Below, piece after piece: positions 18,495-27,355 of a stretch of DNA of 64,000 nt; the stretch's first letter is position 1, and every line of letters starts with the position of its first letter. This DNA is from Bryobacteraceae bacterium (GTDB lineage: Bacteria; Acidobacteriota; Terriglobia; Bryobacterales; Bryobacteraceae): assembly GCA_041394945.1 (NCBI GenBank), contig JAWKHH010000002.1, positions 380,501 to 444,500 of the forward strand, in the 5' to 3' direction. The notes under the pieces were generated by a model. It made no database searches, was not told the DNA's origin, and was given only the letters and a program-made list of their open reading frames with translations. The translations under genes and the position numbers were made by a program.

Positions 18495-20371
18495 TTCGGA
18501 TCGCTCTCGCGCTCATCGCCGCCGCTGTGTTCGCGCAGGAGCCGGAGCTCATCTTTCGCCCGCTGGCCGAGCCGCTGCGGCTCCCGCCCGGCAACGTCGA
18601 GACGCTTCTGCTCGACCGCACGGGGAGCTTCTTCGGCGACGCCCTCCGCGCTGTCGATTGCGACGATCCCGCCGACCAGCCCCTGGGCATTTGCGCGAAC
18701 CTCCTGTTCGGCGGCTACGTCCTCACCACGAGCCATCTCTCCGGTTCCATCACGATCCGTTTCTTCCCGATCGACGAAACGCGCGCCCGGTTCGAGGTGA
18801 CCCATGGCACGCTCGCCGGCGAGGACTCGGTTCTAGCTGCGCCCCAAGGCTACCTTCTTCCGCTGCCAAAGGCGAGCGTCAGCGATGTTCCGGGCCTGGT
18901 CTCCGAAGGCGAGCTCGATCTCACCACAGGCGGCGTCACCAGGCTCAAATACCGCGTGCGGTTTGCCGATACAGCGCTCGATACGCTCGCCAGGGTCAAC
19001 CCGAAGCTGCCGGTGACGGCGCTCGAATTCCCGGGCCCCCGCGGCCGCGCCTGGGCCCGTTTCGAACAGCGCGCCGACGGCCTGCTCGATTATTCGTTCC
19101 AGGGCAGCACGTTCGTGCCCGCTGGCGCCGAAGCCGGCGGCGACCTCATCCGCTTCCCGCTCCCGTTCTGCGACGCCGGCCTTCACTGCGCGAGCGTCGT
19201 CGCCCGCGGAACCAGTTTCCGCCCGCGCCTTTCGCTCGCGACGCGCGCCCCGCAGGGCGAGTCCTGCGCGCCCGATTGCCCCGAGATCCCGTTCAACACG
19301 GTCCGAGAGTTCACGGTGGATGGCGTCGCTTCGAGCTTCGGCGACGACTTCGACCTGGATGTGCCCGCCCTCGGTGGGTCCGGTCCCGGCCGCAGCCATC
19401 TTCAGGGCCGGCTGCTCGTCCAGTTCGGGATGCCGTCGGGCGGGACCGTGCCTTTCGTCGTGCGCGGCGTTCCGCCGGCCGCGCTTCTGGCGGATCCGCC
19501 CATCTCTTCGCTGCTCGGCCGCGGCTTTGGTCCCGGCCTCATCGGCTCGGACGAAATCCTGCGCTTTCCAAACGTGACATACCGGCTGGAAAAGGTGCTC
19601 TTCGCCGACGAGGCCTTCAATTTCCCGCAAGGCGAAATCGACCTGCGGACCGGGCGCGTGCTCGGCGAAATGGCGTGGCCGTCGTTCTTCGGCCAGGTGC
19701 TCGCGGAGGAGTTGTTCAAGCTCAATGAAGACCACATCTCGCGCCTGCCCTTCGATGTGATCGCGAAGAGCGCCGGCAGCGGAGCGCCCACCTACGCCCT
19801 GTTCGAGAAGGCGCCAGGCGGCGGGGTGACCTTCCGCTTTTCCGGCGAGCATGTCCGCTCGTTTGCCGGATTTCTGTTCCCGTCGCCGGATTACCGGCCG
19901 GAGAACGCCTTCGTCGCCGGTCCGCGCGCCGAGCTCAACCTGTTCGCGCGGATCCGCGCCACGAGCACGCCCGATGCCGCCGCCGGAGTTCTTCGCGGCG
20001 CCGCGTCGCAGGTGCGCAGTTCGCTCGGCGACGCCGTTTCGTATTCCTATGCGATCCCCTGCGACGGCGCTTCGGCCCGCCCCGAGTTCGAATACACCAA
20101 CGGAAACAGCGGCAAGCCGGGCGGCACGTTCCGGCTCACGCGGCTGGCCTCGGTGAGCTGCGGCGCCAGCGGCGAGACGCTCACGTTTTCGGCGTTCGGC
20201 CTCTGGAGCAAGGACCCGCCGGCCGCGCTGCCCCGCCTCGCCACCGTTCAGATCTCCACCGCCGCCGATGCTCCGTACTACACGATTTTTGTCTACCAGC
20301 AGCCGGACGCGAACGACAATGTCATCCTGTCATCGGCGAACGACAAGCCAGCCGCCAAGCCGCTGCCATAA
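18491..20371 (+). CDS. Exported hypothetical protein
   Basis: 626 residues starting in an ATGA overlap with the previous gene. A clear signal peptide (MIRIALALIAAAVFAQ) is followed by a strand-rich body with four Cys pairs or clusters (CDDP...GICAN near 54-66, CDAG..HCAS near 226-234, CAPDCPE near 258-264). The spacing suggests disulphides outside the cytoplasm. No known domain is recognised and no membrane anchor is seen. It is the last gene of the 5.2-20.4 kb operon and converges on a small minus-strand membrane protein gene. Confidence 0.7.
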   Translation: MIRIALALIAAAVFAQEPELIFRPLAEPLRLPPGNVETLLLDRTGSFFGDALRAVDCDDPADQPLGICANLLFGGYVLTTSHLSGSITIRFFPIDETRARFEVTHGTLAGEDSVLAAPQGYLLPLPKASVSDVPGLVSEGELDLTTGGVTRLKYRVRFADTALDTLARVNPKLPVTALEFPGPRGRAWARFEQRADGLLDYSFQGSTFVPAGAEAGGDLIRFPLPFCDAGLHCASVVARGTSFRPRLSLATRAPQGESCAPDCPEIPFNTVREFTVDGVASSFGDDFDLDVPALGGSGPGRSHLQGRLLVQFGMPSGGTVPFVVRGVPPAALLADPPISSLLGRGFGPGLIGSDEILRFPNVTYRLEKVLFADEAFNFPQGEIDLRTGRVLGEMAWPSFFGQVLAEELFKLNEDHISRLPFDVIAKSAGSGAPTYALFEKAPGGGVTFRFSGEHVRSFAGFLFPSPDYRPENAFVAGPRAELNLFARIRATSTPDAAAGVLRGAASQVRSSLGDAVSYSYAIPCDGASARPEFEYTNGNSGKPGGTFRLTRLASVSCGASGETLTFSAFGLWSKDPPAALPRLATVQISTAADAPYYTIFVYQQPDANDNVILSSANDKPAAKPLP

Positions 20372-20376
20372 GGAGT

Positions 20377-20745
20377 TCATGCCGTCGAACGCCGCTCCTG
20401 GAGGTAGCAGGTTGCCGTCAGCACGATACCCAACCCCAGCACCCCAAGTACCACCAAAAAGAACGGGTCGCCGGAGTAATAATATAACCAGAGTATGAAA
20501 AACCAGATAACGAGGCGGATCATCACCGTGATCGGGTAGAGCCGGTCGACGCGGAAGCGGATGATCTGGCTGACCACCAAGCCGAGCGCCAGCATCATGA
20601 TGCCGAGAAATCGCGGCATGACGTCGCCGTAGTCACCCGTGGCGAACAGGAGCTTCAGGAATTGAATCGGAAAGAACATCAGCGCCAGGCCTGTCAGAGA
20701 CAAGTAACCGGAAAGGTAGAAAAGAGAGATTCGAGTCTTGGTCAT
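20377..20745 (-). CDS. Small membrane protein
   Basis: 122 residues from ATG 20745. The frame extends to an ATG at 20781, but a TTGACC at 20800-20795 with a weak TAGCGT 17 bases on would put transcription start near 20766, favouring the inner start. Four hydrophobic segments are visible: around LFYLSGYLSLTGLALMFF, FLGIMMLALGLVVSQI, VMIRLVIWFFILWLYYY and FFLVVLGVLGLGIVLTAT. No family recognised. It stands alone on the minus strand between two plus-strand gene groups. Confidence 0.65.
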   Translation of the reverse strand: MTKTRISLFYLSGYLSLTGLALMFFPIQFLKLLFATGDYGDVMPRFLGIMMLALGLVVSQIIRFRVDRLYPITVMIRLVIWFFILWLYYYSGDPFFLVVLGVLGLGIVLTATCYLQERRSTA

Positions 20746-20823
20746 TACGCCATCCAGGGTGGACACGAGTGACGCTACCATACGACCCCATCACGGTCAA
20801 CTGAGCCGAATGGACAACAAACC

Positions 20824-21687
20824 TTGACGCGCGCAGCCGCTACGCGCGGGCCGGCCCCGGGCGAGTCTTCGCTGCGGGTCAAATTTTGGGGAGTTCGCGG
20901 ATCGATCCCCACTCCGCTGCCGACACATATGGGCTACGGCGGCAATACTTCCTGCGTCGAACTCCGTTCGAGCGACGGGACCATCTGCATTCTCGACGCC
21001 GGCAGCGGCGCCAGAGTCGCCGGTCAAGCGATGCTCGCCGAATTGGGCGAGCGTCTTCCGACGATCAACGTGTTTCTGTCGCACTACCACTGGGACCACA
21101 TCCAAGGCATCCCGTTCTTCGCCCCGCTTTACGGCGCGCAGCACCGCGTGGAGTTCCGCGCGGCGGGCCAACTCGGCCGCGTGCGCGACTTGTTGTGGGG
21201 CCAGATGGTAAAGCCCTATTTCCCGGTGAACCTCGGCGATTTGCTCGCCACTCACTCCTTCGCCGAGATGGACACCGCGCCGGTCACCGTCGGCCAGATC
21301 ACCGTTCACCCATTCGCCCTTCACCATCCGCAGGGCTGCTACGGATTCCGCGTGGAGTGCGGGGGCAAGGTGTTCGTCTACGCGAGCGACCATGAGCCCG
21401 GCGACGCCGCCGCCGACCGCCGCCTGCGCGAGTTCGCCGAGAGCGCCGACGTCCTGGTCTGCGACTCCCAGTACACGCCGGAAGAATACGATCAGCGCCG
21501 CGGCTGGGGTCACGGGACGTGGCTTGAATCGACGCGAGTGGCCCGCGATGCCAATGCCGGGCAACTCGTGTTGTTCCACCACGATCCGGACCACGACGAC
21601 GCGTTCGTCCGCCGCAACACGCTGGTCGCCCGCCGTGAATTCGAGAATACGTTCTCGGCGCAGGAAGGATTCACAATCGAGTTGTGA
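20824..21687 (+). CDS. MBL-fold metallo-hydrolase
   Basis: 287 residues. The start is set at TTG 20824 but no clear ribosome site precedes it. The GVRGSIPTP opening, the GGNTSCVEL strand and DAGSG are typical of the RNase Z-like/PqsE-type MBL group. The metal-binding motif is HYHWDH (87-92); further ligands are likely the Asp-His of ASDHEPGD and the final His-rich stretch FHHDPDH. Cytoplasmic, probably a phosphodiesterase or other metal-dependent hydrolase; the substrate cannot be told. It heads the plus-strand group that leads to UbiB. Confidence 0.85.
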   Translation: MTRAAATRGPAPGESSLRVKFWGVRGSIPTPLPTHMGYGGNTSCVELRSSDGTICILDAGSGARVAGQAMLAELGERLPTINVFLSHYHWDHIQGIPFFAPLYGAQHRVEFRAAGQLGRVRDLLWGQMVKPYFPVNLGDLLATHSFAEMDTAPVTVGQITVHPFALHHPQGCYGFRVECGGKVFVYASDHEPGDAAADRRLREFAESADVLVCDSQYTPEEYDQRRGWGHGTWLESTRVARDANAGQLVLFHHDPDHDDAFVRRNTLVARREFENTFSAQEGFTIEL

Positions 21688-21733
21688 GCGCATCGCGCCC
21701 GCCGCGCCGGCCGGCGGCCGCGGGACCGCGCGT

Positions 21734-21750
21734 TATACTATGGTTCGTCT
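21734..21750 (+). promoter_or_regulatory. Possible -10 box for near-leaderless transcript
   Basis: TATACT at 21734-21739 ends 11 bases before the ATG at 21751, with no Shine-Dalgarno sequence between. The -35 position is not recognisable. Confidence 0.4.
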
Positions 21751-22032
21751 ATGCCCAACGAGTGGGACCGCCTTCTCATTCCGAGCCTCTTCCAGACCGG
21801 CTTCACCGTCTGTCTCGGCGCCACCTATCGCGGATTCGAGTTGATGATCAATCCCAAGGACGCATTCGACAAGCTTTCCGGACAGGTGAAGGAGATGACC
21901 ACCGTCCCCGATGATGCCGGAGAGGGCATCGAAGCCAAGGCGAAGGCGGTGGCCGGCGTCTGGATGGAGAAGGGCATCAGCGCCTTCGAGGATTTCAAGG
22001 CCACCGGCAACAAGTTCACCGGAGACGAATAG
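21751..22032 (+). CDS. Small hypothetical protein, helical
   Basis: 93 residues, acidic, with a short hydrophobic patch (LIPSLFQTGFTVCLGATY, 9-26) and an amphipathic helical second half (KLSGQVKEMTTVPDD, ISAFEDFKATGNKF). Its codon use matches its neighbours. It sits between the MBL hydrolase and UbiB. It may be membrane-associated or granule-associated (phasin-like), but that is a guess from shape only. Confidence 0.6.
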   Translation: MPNEWDRLLIPSLFQTGFTVCLGATYRGFELMINPKDAFDKLSGQVKEMTTVPDDAGEGIEAKAKAVAGVWMEKGISAFEDFKATGNKFTGDE

Positions 22033-22097
22033 CTGGCCGGAACAGTCATCGCCGCCCCATCTCTGTTGCGCCGGCGACGAATTTAGGAGCCCAGCCG

Positions 22098-23777
22098 ATG
22101 TCCCATTCCGCCCTCCGCCGTGAGCAACTGCCCCGCCTCGCCGGCCGCATGGCGGAAATGGCGCGCGCCGCAGCTAGCGCTCTTTCCCGCGCTGCGATCC
22201 GCCGGCTTCGCGGCCAACCGGTAGAGGGCCACCTGCTGCTCCGCGAGGCCTTCGAACGTTTGAGCGGCAGCTTGCTCAAGTTCGGCCAGATCCTCTCGCT
22301 GCAAATCGACACTCTCCCCCGTGAGTACTGCGACACGCTCCTCAGCTTGCTGGACCGCGTGCCGCCTTTTCCTCCCGATCAGGTCCGCGGTGTGTTCGAG
22401 GAAGAGTTCGGCGCGCCGCCGGAACGGCTGTTTGCGAGCTTCGACTACAACCCGATCGCCGCCGCCTCGATCGGCCAGGTCCACCGCGCCGAACTGCAGG
22501 ACGGCACAGCGGTCGCCGTCAAGGTGCAGCGCCCCGGCATTCGGGCCTCCTTCGAAATCGACAACCGTCTGATGCACGTCTTCGTGCGCCTGATCTTCTT
22601 CTTCCGCATCCGCCGGCTCTATTTCATGCGCGATCCGGTGCGCGAACTCCACCAATGGACGCGCGACGAACTCGACTACCGCCGCGAAGCCGCCAACTGC
22701 CGCCAGCTCGGCGAAAACGCAGCCAACACGCCCTCCGAGCGCGTGCCGCGCATCCACACCGCCCTCACCGGACCGCGCGTGCTCACCATGGATTTCCTCG
22801 AAGGTCCCAGCGTAGCCGCCTACCTCCGCATCCTCGAGCAAGGCGACCAGGCCGCGCTCGCCTCGCTCGCGAGCCAAGGGTTCGACCCGAAGGTCTTCAG
22901 CTCCAACGTCATCTCGAACTTCCTCAGCGACGCTTTTCACCACGGCGTGTTCCACGCCGATCTGCACCCGGCCAACCTTCTCATCCTCGCCGGAAACGTG
23001 GTGGGCTACGTCGATTTCGGCATCGTCGCCACACTCACGCCGGAAGCCCGCCGCAAGCAGATCGAGCTGACTCTCGCCTACTCGAGCGGCGACCCGCGCG
23101 CCATCTACGAGGGCTTCCTGAACATCTGCGAAATCGGACCCGACGCCGATCTCGATGGACTCCGCGCGCGCATCGACGGATTCGCCGCGGACTGGTACGA
23201 AGAACTCTCGGTCGGCGGCGAAGTCCGTTTCCGCGTCTCCGTCACTAGAACGATGATGGACCTGCTCTCCATCTGCCAGGACTACCATGTCCTGGTTGAC
23301 CGCGAGATGATCAAGTATATCCGCGCCACCATTCTCGCCGATGGGCTGGTCTCGCGGCTCGCTCCGGAGGTCGACCTCGCGCAGGTGCTCCGTACCGTCG
23401 TCGAACGCTATCTCGCCGGAGAGGCGCGGGAGCGGGTGCTGTCGCGCAAAGGCTTGCTCATGGCGTTTACCGACGCCGCGCTTTGGCTCGACGCCGGTCC
23501 CGGCCCCGCCGTTCGCGCGTTGGGCGTGATGCAGCGGCGCGGCTTGCGGGTGCACGCGAGCGTCGGCGGCGCCCGCGGGCATCGGGCGTCCCGGCGGACG
23601 CGGGCGCTTGCCGCCGGGGCGGTGTGGATCGCGGTTGTGCTCGCCGCGGGAATGTCGGCGCGCACGTTTTCAGCGGGCGGCGGCGGCTGGTTCTTTCCTG
23701 TACTGTCCGTTGGGTTTGTGATATGTTGGGGCGTCTGGGTGATTCGCTTGGCGAAAGATCTAGTCGCCGCCAGGTGA
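22098..23777 (+). CDS. ubiB: UbiB/ABC1 atypical kinase with C-terminal membrane anchor
   Basis: 559 residues from ATG 22098 with AGGAG 8 bases upstream. All ABC1 family hallmarks are present: the KxGQ motif (KFGQ, 61-64), the Ala-rich loop AAASIGQ (121-127), Lys142 in VAVKVQRPG, HADLHPAN (286-293) and VDFG (305-308). Two hydrophobic helices end the protein (~510-530 and ~533-555), as in membrane UbiB/Coq8 proteins that support isoprenoid quinone synthesis or extraction. The next genes include a degenerate ABC1 homologue and two START-like proteins, a set reminiscent of the Coq8/Coq10 partnership. No ubiquinone or menaquinone synthesis genes are in the window. Confidence 0.9.
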   Translation: MSHSALRREQLPRLAGRMAEMARAAASALSRAAIRRLRGQPVEGHLLLREAFERLSGSLLKFGQILSLQIDTLPREYCDTLLSLLDRVPPFPPDQVRGVFEEEFGAPPERLFASFDYNPIAAASIGQVHRAELQDGTAVAVKVQRPGIRASFEIDNRLMHVFVRLIFFFRIRRLYFMRDPVRELHQWTRDELDYRREAANCRQLGENAANTPSERVPRIHTALTGPRVLTMDFLEGPSVAAYLRILEQGDQAALASLASQGFDPKVFSSNVISNFLSDAFHHGVFHADLHPANLLILAGNVVGYVDFGIVATLTPEARRKQIELTLAYSSGDPRAIYEGFLNICEIGPDADLDGLRARIDGFAADWYEELSVGGEVRFRVSVTRTMMDLLSICQDYHVLVDREMIKYIRATILADGLVSRLAPEVDLAQVLRTVVERYLAGEARERVLSRKGLLMAFTDAALWLDAGPGPAVRALGVMQRRGLRVHASVGGARGHRASRRTRALAAGAVWIAVVLAAGMSARTFSAGGGGWFFPVLSVGFVICWGVWVIRLAKDLVAAR

Positions 23778-23828
23778 ACGTTCAATTCGAAGTAAAGACA
23801 TAAACCGAGTAGGAGGCGATCGTTCTCT

Positions 23829-24266
23829 ATGGAAGATCTGGCGATGTCCATCATGCGGTTTTCGAGCGCCATGACGATGTTCGGCATTCAACAGGTGCAG
23901 AATTCGATGGAGGCGTTTACCGATCCGCAGACGGCGCAGAAGAAGTTCGCGCGCGCTCTCAATTCCGTCAGTGAAGCGCTGACCGCGGAATTGGATGAAC
24001 CCAACAAGTCCACCGAGGCGAGCATCAGCGGCTTTGGCGAGAAGATCGTCAACCGCACGATGAGCGCCATTGATGTCCCGGCCTGGGACCCGAAGAACGT
24101 GATGAAGGCGGCGTCCGACATCGTGAAAAAGACCACGGACTCCATGACGACCATGGTCGAAAAGGCATCCGACGCCATGTCGGAGGCGGCCGACGAGATC
24201 ACCACGGAGAAGAAGCCGAAGGCCTCGGAGCCCAAGGCGGCCGCGGAAGCCCTCGGCAAGAAGTAG
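23829..24266 (+). CDS. Small helical hypothetical protein
   Basis: 145 residues, with AGGAGG 12 bases before ATG 23829; an ATG at 23844 is an alternative. The protein is predicted mostly helical, with Met- and Ala-rich amphipathic stretches (SIMRFSSAMTMFGIQQVQ; SDIVKKTTDSMTTMVEKASD) and a Lys/Ala-rich tail, resembling phasin or apolipoprotein-like helical proteins in texture. No family is recognised with certainty. It lies between a real and a degenerate ABC1 kinase gene. Confidence 0.6.
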   Translation: MEDLAMSIMRFSSAMTMFGIQQVQNSMEAFTDPQTAQKKFARALNSVSEALTAELDEPNKSTEASISGFGEKIVNRTMSAIDVPAWDPKNVMKAASDIVKKTTDSMTTMVEKASDAMSEAADEITTEKKPKASEPKAAAEALGKK

Positions 24267-24401
24267 TTCCGGCGCCGGTCGGACATTCGGACGCGGGGCG
24301 CCGGCGCGCGTGCCAGCCATTCAGGCGCCCGTCCCAATGCGCGGCCCGGCGCGAACCGCATCGGCGCCCGGCGTCTTCATCTTCGGCATGGAACACGCGC
24401 G

Positions 24402-25907
24402 ATGAAAGTCATCATCAGGCCGGGGGCCAACGGCATCGACAGCAGCCGTCTCCGCGAAATGCTGGAGCGGCGTGGCGGTCTCTACTCGCTCTACGGCGAG
24501 TTCCTGCGACATCGCGCCGACCTCCTTCGGTCCGATCAGTTGTCGGTGATCGCGCGCATGGCGCGCCCGCGCTGGCGGATCGAGAGGGCGGAGATGGCGG
24601 CTCTGCTTCGCGAAGGGTGCGGCGCCGCCGGCGCCGAGGCCACCGAGTCACTCTCGAGCGAACCTTGCCGCACGGCGCCCCTCTCTTGCACATATCACAC
24701 CCGCTACCGTGGACGGACCGTCGCCATCCAGGCGGTTCGCCCGGAGCCCTCGCCCGGCCAGTTCGCCGCGCTCGAAGGCGGGCTGAGAGAGTGGAGCGAA
24801 GGCGAAGCCCTTGGCCCCCTCGTCGACGCGGCGCTCGAGGGTTTTGGATCGTGGCTTGACGCGGGCTCCGCCGCGGCGCGCCGGGCGCGTGTGCTCGAGG
24901 CGGTCCGCGAGTCTCCCCTTGACGGCCTGGTCGTCTTCCCGGCGCCGGTCCCCGAGTTGAGTTCCGCGCGCCTGGTGTCCTATGAATGGGTGGACGGCGA
25001 GGGGCTCGAAGAGCGGATCCGCGTGGGCGACGCCGAAGCCATCCGGCTTTTCGCGGAAGCGCAATTCGAACTGCTGTGCCTCTACCAGATCGTCGACGCC
25101 GACCTCGACCCTTCGTCGATGGTGGTGACGCCCCAGGGCCGCGTCGCGTTCTGCTTCCCGCCGCGAGCCATTCCCGTTCCCCCCAAGCACCGCGGCCACG
25201 CCATGAAGTACGTGTCGTGCGGAATCGCCGGGGACACGCCCGCCGCCGCGCGCGCACTACTGATCATGGCTGACTCAAACGACGGAGAACAGGACGGCAT
25301 GATCGATGCGCTGGCGGCCATCGAGCCCGACCTGAAACTCGACGCCACCTACCCGCGCTCGTCCGTCACTTTCGAAAATCTCTGGCGCGCGCTTGCTTTG
25401 CTCGAGGACAGCCGGCCGTTGTGGGTGGATTGCATGCATCGCAATCTCAACGCGATCGGCCAGTGGACCGCGGCGTCCGCGTCCGCCGCCGGCTCCGGTC
25501 AGGGTGAGGACATTCTCGAACGCGCCTACTGGCCCGTGCTCGGCCGGTTCGTGCGGAATCGCCTCGGCCGGTTGATGAGCCGCGAGACCGCCTCGGAGTG
25601 GCTGCTGAGCACCGGTCTGCTCGCCGTCGAAGGCATGCGCCAGGCCAACCGCGTGGCCGAAGAGATCCGCGATGACGAACTGTCGTTCCGGCTGCACGTC
25701 TCGGCGCGGGCCGGGGGAGAGTCTTCCGCTGAAAACGACGGGGACCGCTCCACGGTGCTTCTTCTCGCCGCCGGAGCCCTGCTGGTGACGTTTCTACTAT
25801 GCCTGCGTTGGGGCCCGGTCGCTTCCGGGGCCGCGTCGATCGCTCTCGGCGCGGGCGCTCTCGCCGCCGCGGCCGCGCTTTTCGCCGTGGTATTCCATAT
25901 CGATTGA
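24402..25907 (+). CDS. Degenerate ABC1/UbiB-like pseudokinase with two membrane helices
   Basis: 501 residues. Its layout follows ABC1 kinases, but the catalytic motifs are gone. Residues 29-42 (SLYGEFLRHRADLL) occupy the place of the KxGQ helix without its Lys and Gln. VAIQAVRPE (107-115) matches VAVKVQRPG with Lys replaced by Gln110. LVSYEWVDGEGL (191-202) matches the hinge. VDADLDPSSM (231-240) matches HADLHPANL, with His to Asp and Asn to Ser. VAFCFPPRAI (248-257) replaces VDFG, so the metal Asp is lost. Two hydrophobic helices close the protein, as in UbiB. It starts 135 bp after the previous gene and ends 7 bp before a cNMP-binding protein. It is most likely a pseudokinase partner or regulator; relatedness should be tested by profile search. 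Confidence 0.7.
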   Translation: MKVIIRPGANGIDSSRLREMLERRGGLYSLYGEFLRHRADLLRSDQLSVIARMARPRWRIERAEMAALLREGCGAAGAEATESLSSEPCRTAPLSCTYHTRYRGRTVAIQAVRPEPSPGQFAALEGGLREWSEGEALGPLVDAALEGFGSWLDAGSAAARRARVLEAVRESPLDGLVVFPAPVPELSSARLVSYEWVDGEGLEERIRVGDAEAIRLFAEAQFELLCLYQIVDADLDPSSMVVTPQGRVAFCFPPRAIPVPPKHRGHAMKYVSCGIAGDTPAAARALLIMADSNDGEQDGMIDALAAIEPDLKLDATYPRSSVTFENLWRALALLEDSRPLWVDCMHRNLNAIGQWTAASASAAGSGQGEDILERAYWPVLGRFVRNRLGRLMSRETASEWLLSTGLLAVEGMRQANRVAEEIRDDELSFRLHVSARAGGESSAENDGDRSTVLLLAAGALLVTFLLCLRWGPVASGAASIALGAGALAAAAALFAVVFHID

Positions 25908-25914
25908 GGAAACC

Positions 25915-26823
25915 GTGAAAGAGATTCTGCAAAAGGTGGACTTCTTCAGCGGCCTGGACGAAAAGCTGCTGGAACAGGTGGCCGACGCCGCCATCATGCG
26001 CCATTACGGCAAGGACGAGTCCGTGGTGGAGCAGGGCCAGACCGGTCTTGGTATGTATGTGGTGGTGAAAGGCTCCGTCCGCGTCGTCCGCCGGCAGGGC
26101 CCGGTGGAGAAGGAGGTTGCGCGGCTCGGCCCCGAACAGGTGTTCGCCGAGATGGCGATTCTCGACGATCAGCCTCGTTCGGCCGACGTGATCACCAACG
26201 AAGATACCCAGTGCCTGCTGCTCACGCGCGACAGCTTCGTCAAGCTGATGCGCAGGAATCCGGAGATCCCGATCCGCGTGGCCCGCGTGCTCGCCGAGCG
26301 CCTGCGGGACGCCAATGAACTGCTCGCCTCCGGAGCTTCCGCCCCCGCGGCCGCGGCCGTGATCGACGGTGGCGCCGCGCCTCCGCACGCGGCCAACGGA
26401 AACGGGACGCCGCCGGTTTCGCGCAAGAATCAGATGCAGGATACGATGCTCTCGATCTTCGACAAGCTCTACACGATGAAAGCGCTCACGCGGTTTTCCG
26501 TGGCGGTCCTGGGCTGCCCGGTGGAAGCCGCCGCGCCGAACATCCACGACCAGATCCGGGCCGGCGACGTGAAGGCCGTCATCGTCCCGGCCGGAGAACC
26601 TGTCGACCTGCGCATCGTTGCCGGCGCCGAGGGCGCCTATACGTTGAACGTCTTTACGCCGGGGCAGCCCGGCCGCCGCTGCTACGGTCCGGGAGCGATC
26701 GCTCCCGCGGACGCCGTGACGCTGCACCTCGAAGGCGACCGGCTCCGTCTCAACCGGGGCGCCGACACCCTGGTTCTTAAAAACGTCCAGCCGCTGGAGG
26801 ATTATGCTCTTTTTCGGGTCTGA
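25915..26823 (+). CDS. Cyclic-nucleotide-binding domain protein
   Basis: 302 residues. An N-terminal cNMP-binding domain (1-125) is well formed. Its phosphate-binding cassette FAEMAILDDQPRSADV (~75-90) keeps the Glu and Arg that hold the cyclic phosphate. An Ala-rich linker (~145-165) leads to a second region: a short helix (DTMLSIFDKLYTM) and a strand-rich C-terminal domain with LRIVAGAEGAYTLNVFTPGQ. No DNA-binding helix-turn-helix is evident, so it is unlikely to be a Crp-type regulator. The last 20 bases overlap the start of the next START-like gene, suggesting coupling. Confidence 0.8.
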   Translation: MKEILQKVDFFSGLDEKLLEQVADAAIMRHYGKDESVVEQGQTGLGMYVVVKGSVRVVRRQGPVEKEVARLGPEQVFAEMAILDDQPRSADVITNEDTQCLLLTRDSFVKLMRRNPEIPIRVARVLAERLRDANELLASGASAPAAAAVIDGGAAPPHAANGNGTPPVSRKNQMQDTMLSIFDKLYTMKALTRFSVAVLGCPVEAAAPNIHDQIRAGDVKAVIVPAGEPVDLRIVAGAEGAYTLNVFTPGQPGRRCYGPGAIAPADAVTLHLEGDRLRLNRGADTLVLKNVQPLEDYALFRV

Positions 26824-27355
26824 GAGTGGGTCGGCGTCGTTTGCCTGCGACGCCGAAGTCGTGTACGACATCCTCACTGCCTACGACGACTACGACCAGT
26901 GGATGCCGCTGGTGGCGTCTTCGAAGCTCCTGGCGCAGGAGGGCGACGATCTCGCCATCGCCGAACTCGAAGTCGACATCGGCGACAGGGAAACCCTCGC
27001 CATCGAGTGCATTCACGACCGCAATCGGATGGTGCTCAGCCGTGGCATCGGCGGGTCGCTGCCGGTTTCCAAGATCGAATGGAACATCAAGTCCGAAGGT
27101 CCTGGAAGATGCACCGTTTCGCTGACGATGCACCCGGAAAACCGATGGGAAACCTTTCTTCCATCGCATCGCCGCTTCCTCGATCCCGACGCCTGCATCG
27201 CATCGCTGCGCCGCTACTCCACGCTCTACGACGGCGACGCGCCTCCCGCCGAAGGCGATTCCGTATTCCGGCTTTTCGAAACCCCAGATGGCCTTACCGC
27301 GTTGTATATGGGCAAGCGCTACAAGCTCACGCCGATCTCCGAGGAGTCCCAGTGA
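26804..27355 (+). CDS. SRPBCC (START/polyketide-cyclase-like) protein
   Basis: 183 residues. The helix-grip fold signs are the opening strand, AEVVYDILTAYDDYDQWMP (23-41) and the closing long helix region. This is the usual start of SRPBCC ligand-binding proteins, including Coq10-type lipid carriers. The C-terminal part (from ~145) is an added domain ending LTALYMGKRYKLTPI, which is matched by the GGYRIWYLGRPYVPSQ ending of the next gene product. The two genes overlap by GTGA. It probably binds a hydrophobic ligand. Confidence 0.75.
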   Translation: MLFFGSESGSASFACDAEVVYDILTAYDDYDQWMPLVASSKLLAQEGDDLAIAELEVDIGDRETLAIECIHDRNRMVLSRGIGGSLPVSKIEWNIKSEGPGRCTVSLTMHPENRWETFLPSHRRFLDPDACIASLRRYSTLYDGDAPPAEGDSVFRLFETPDGLTALYMGKRYKLTPISEESQ

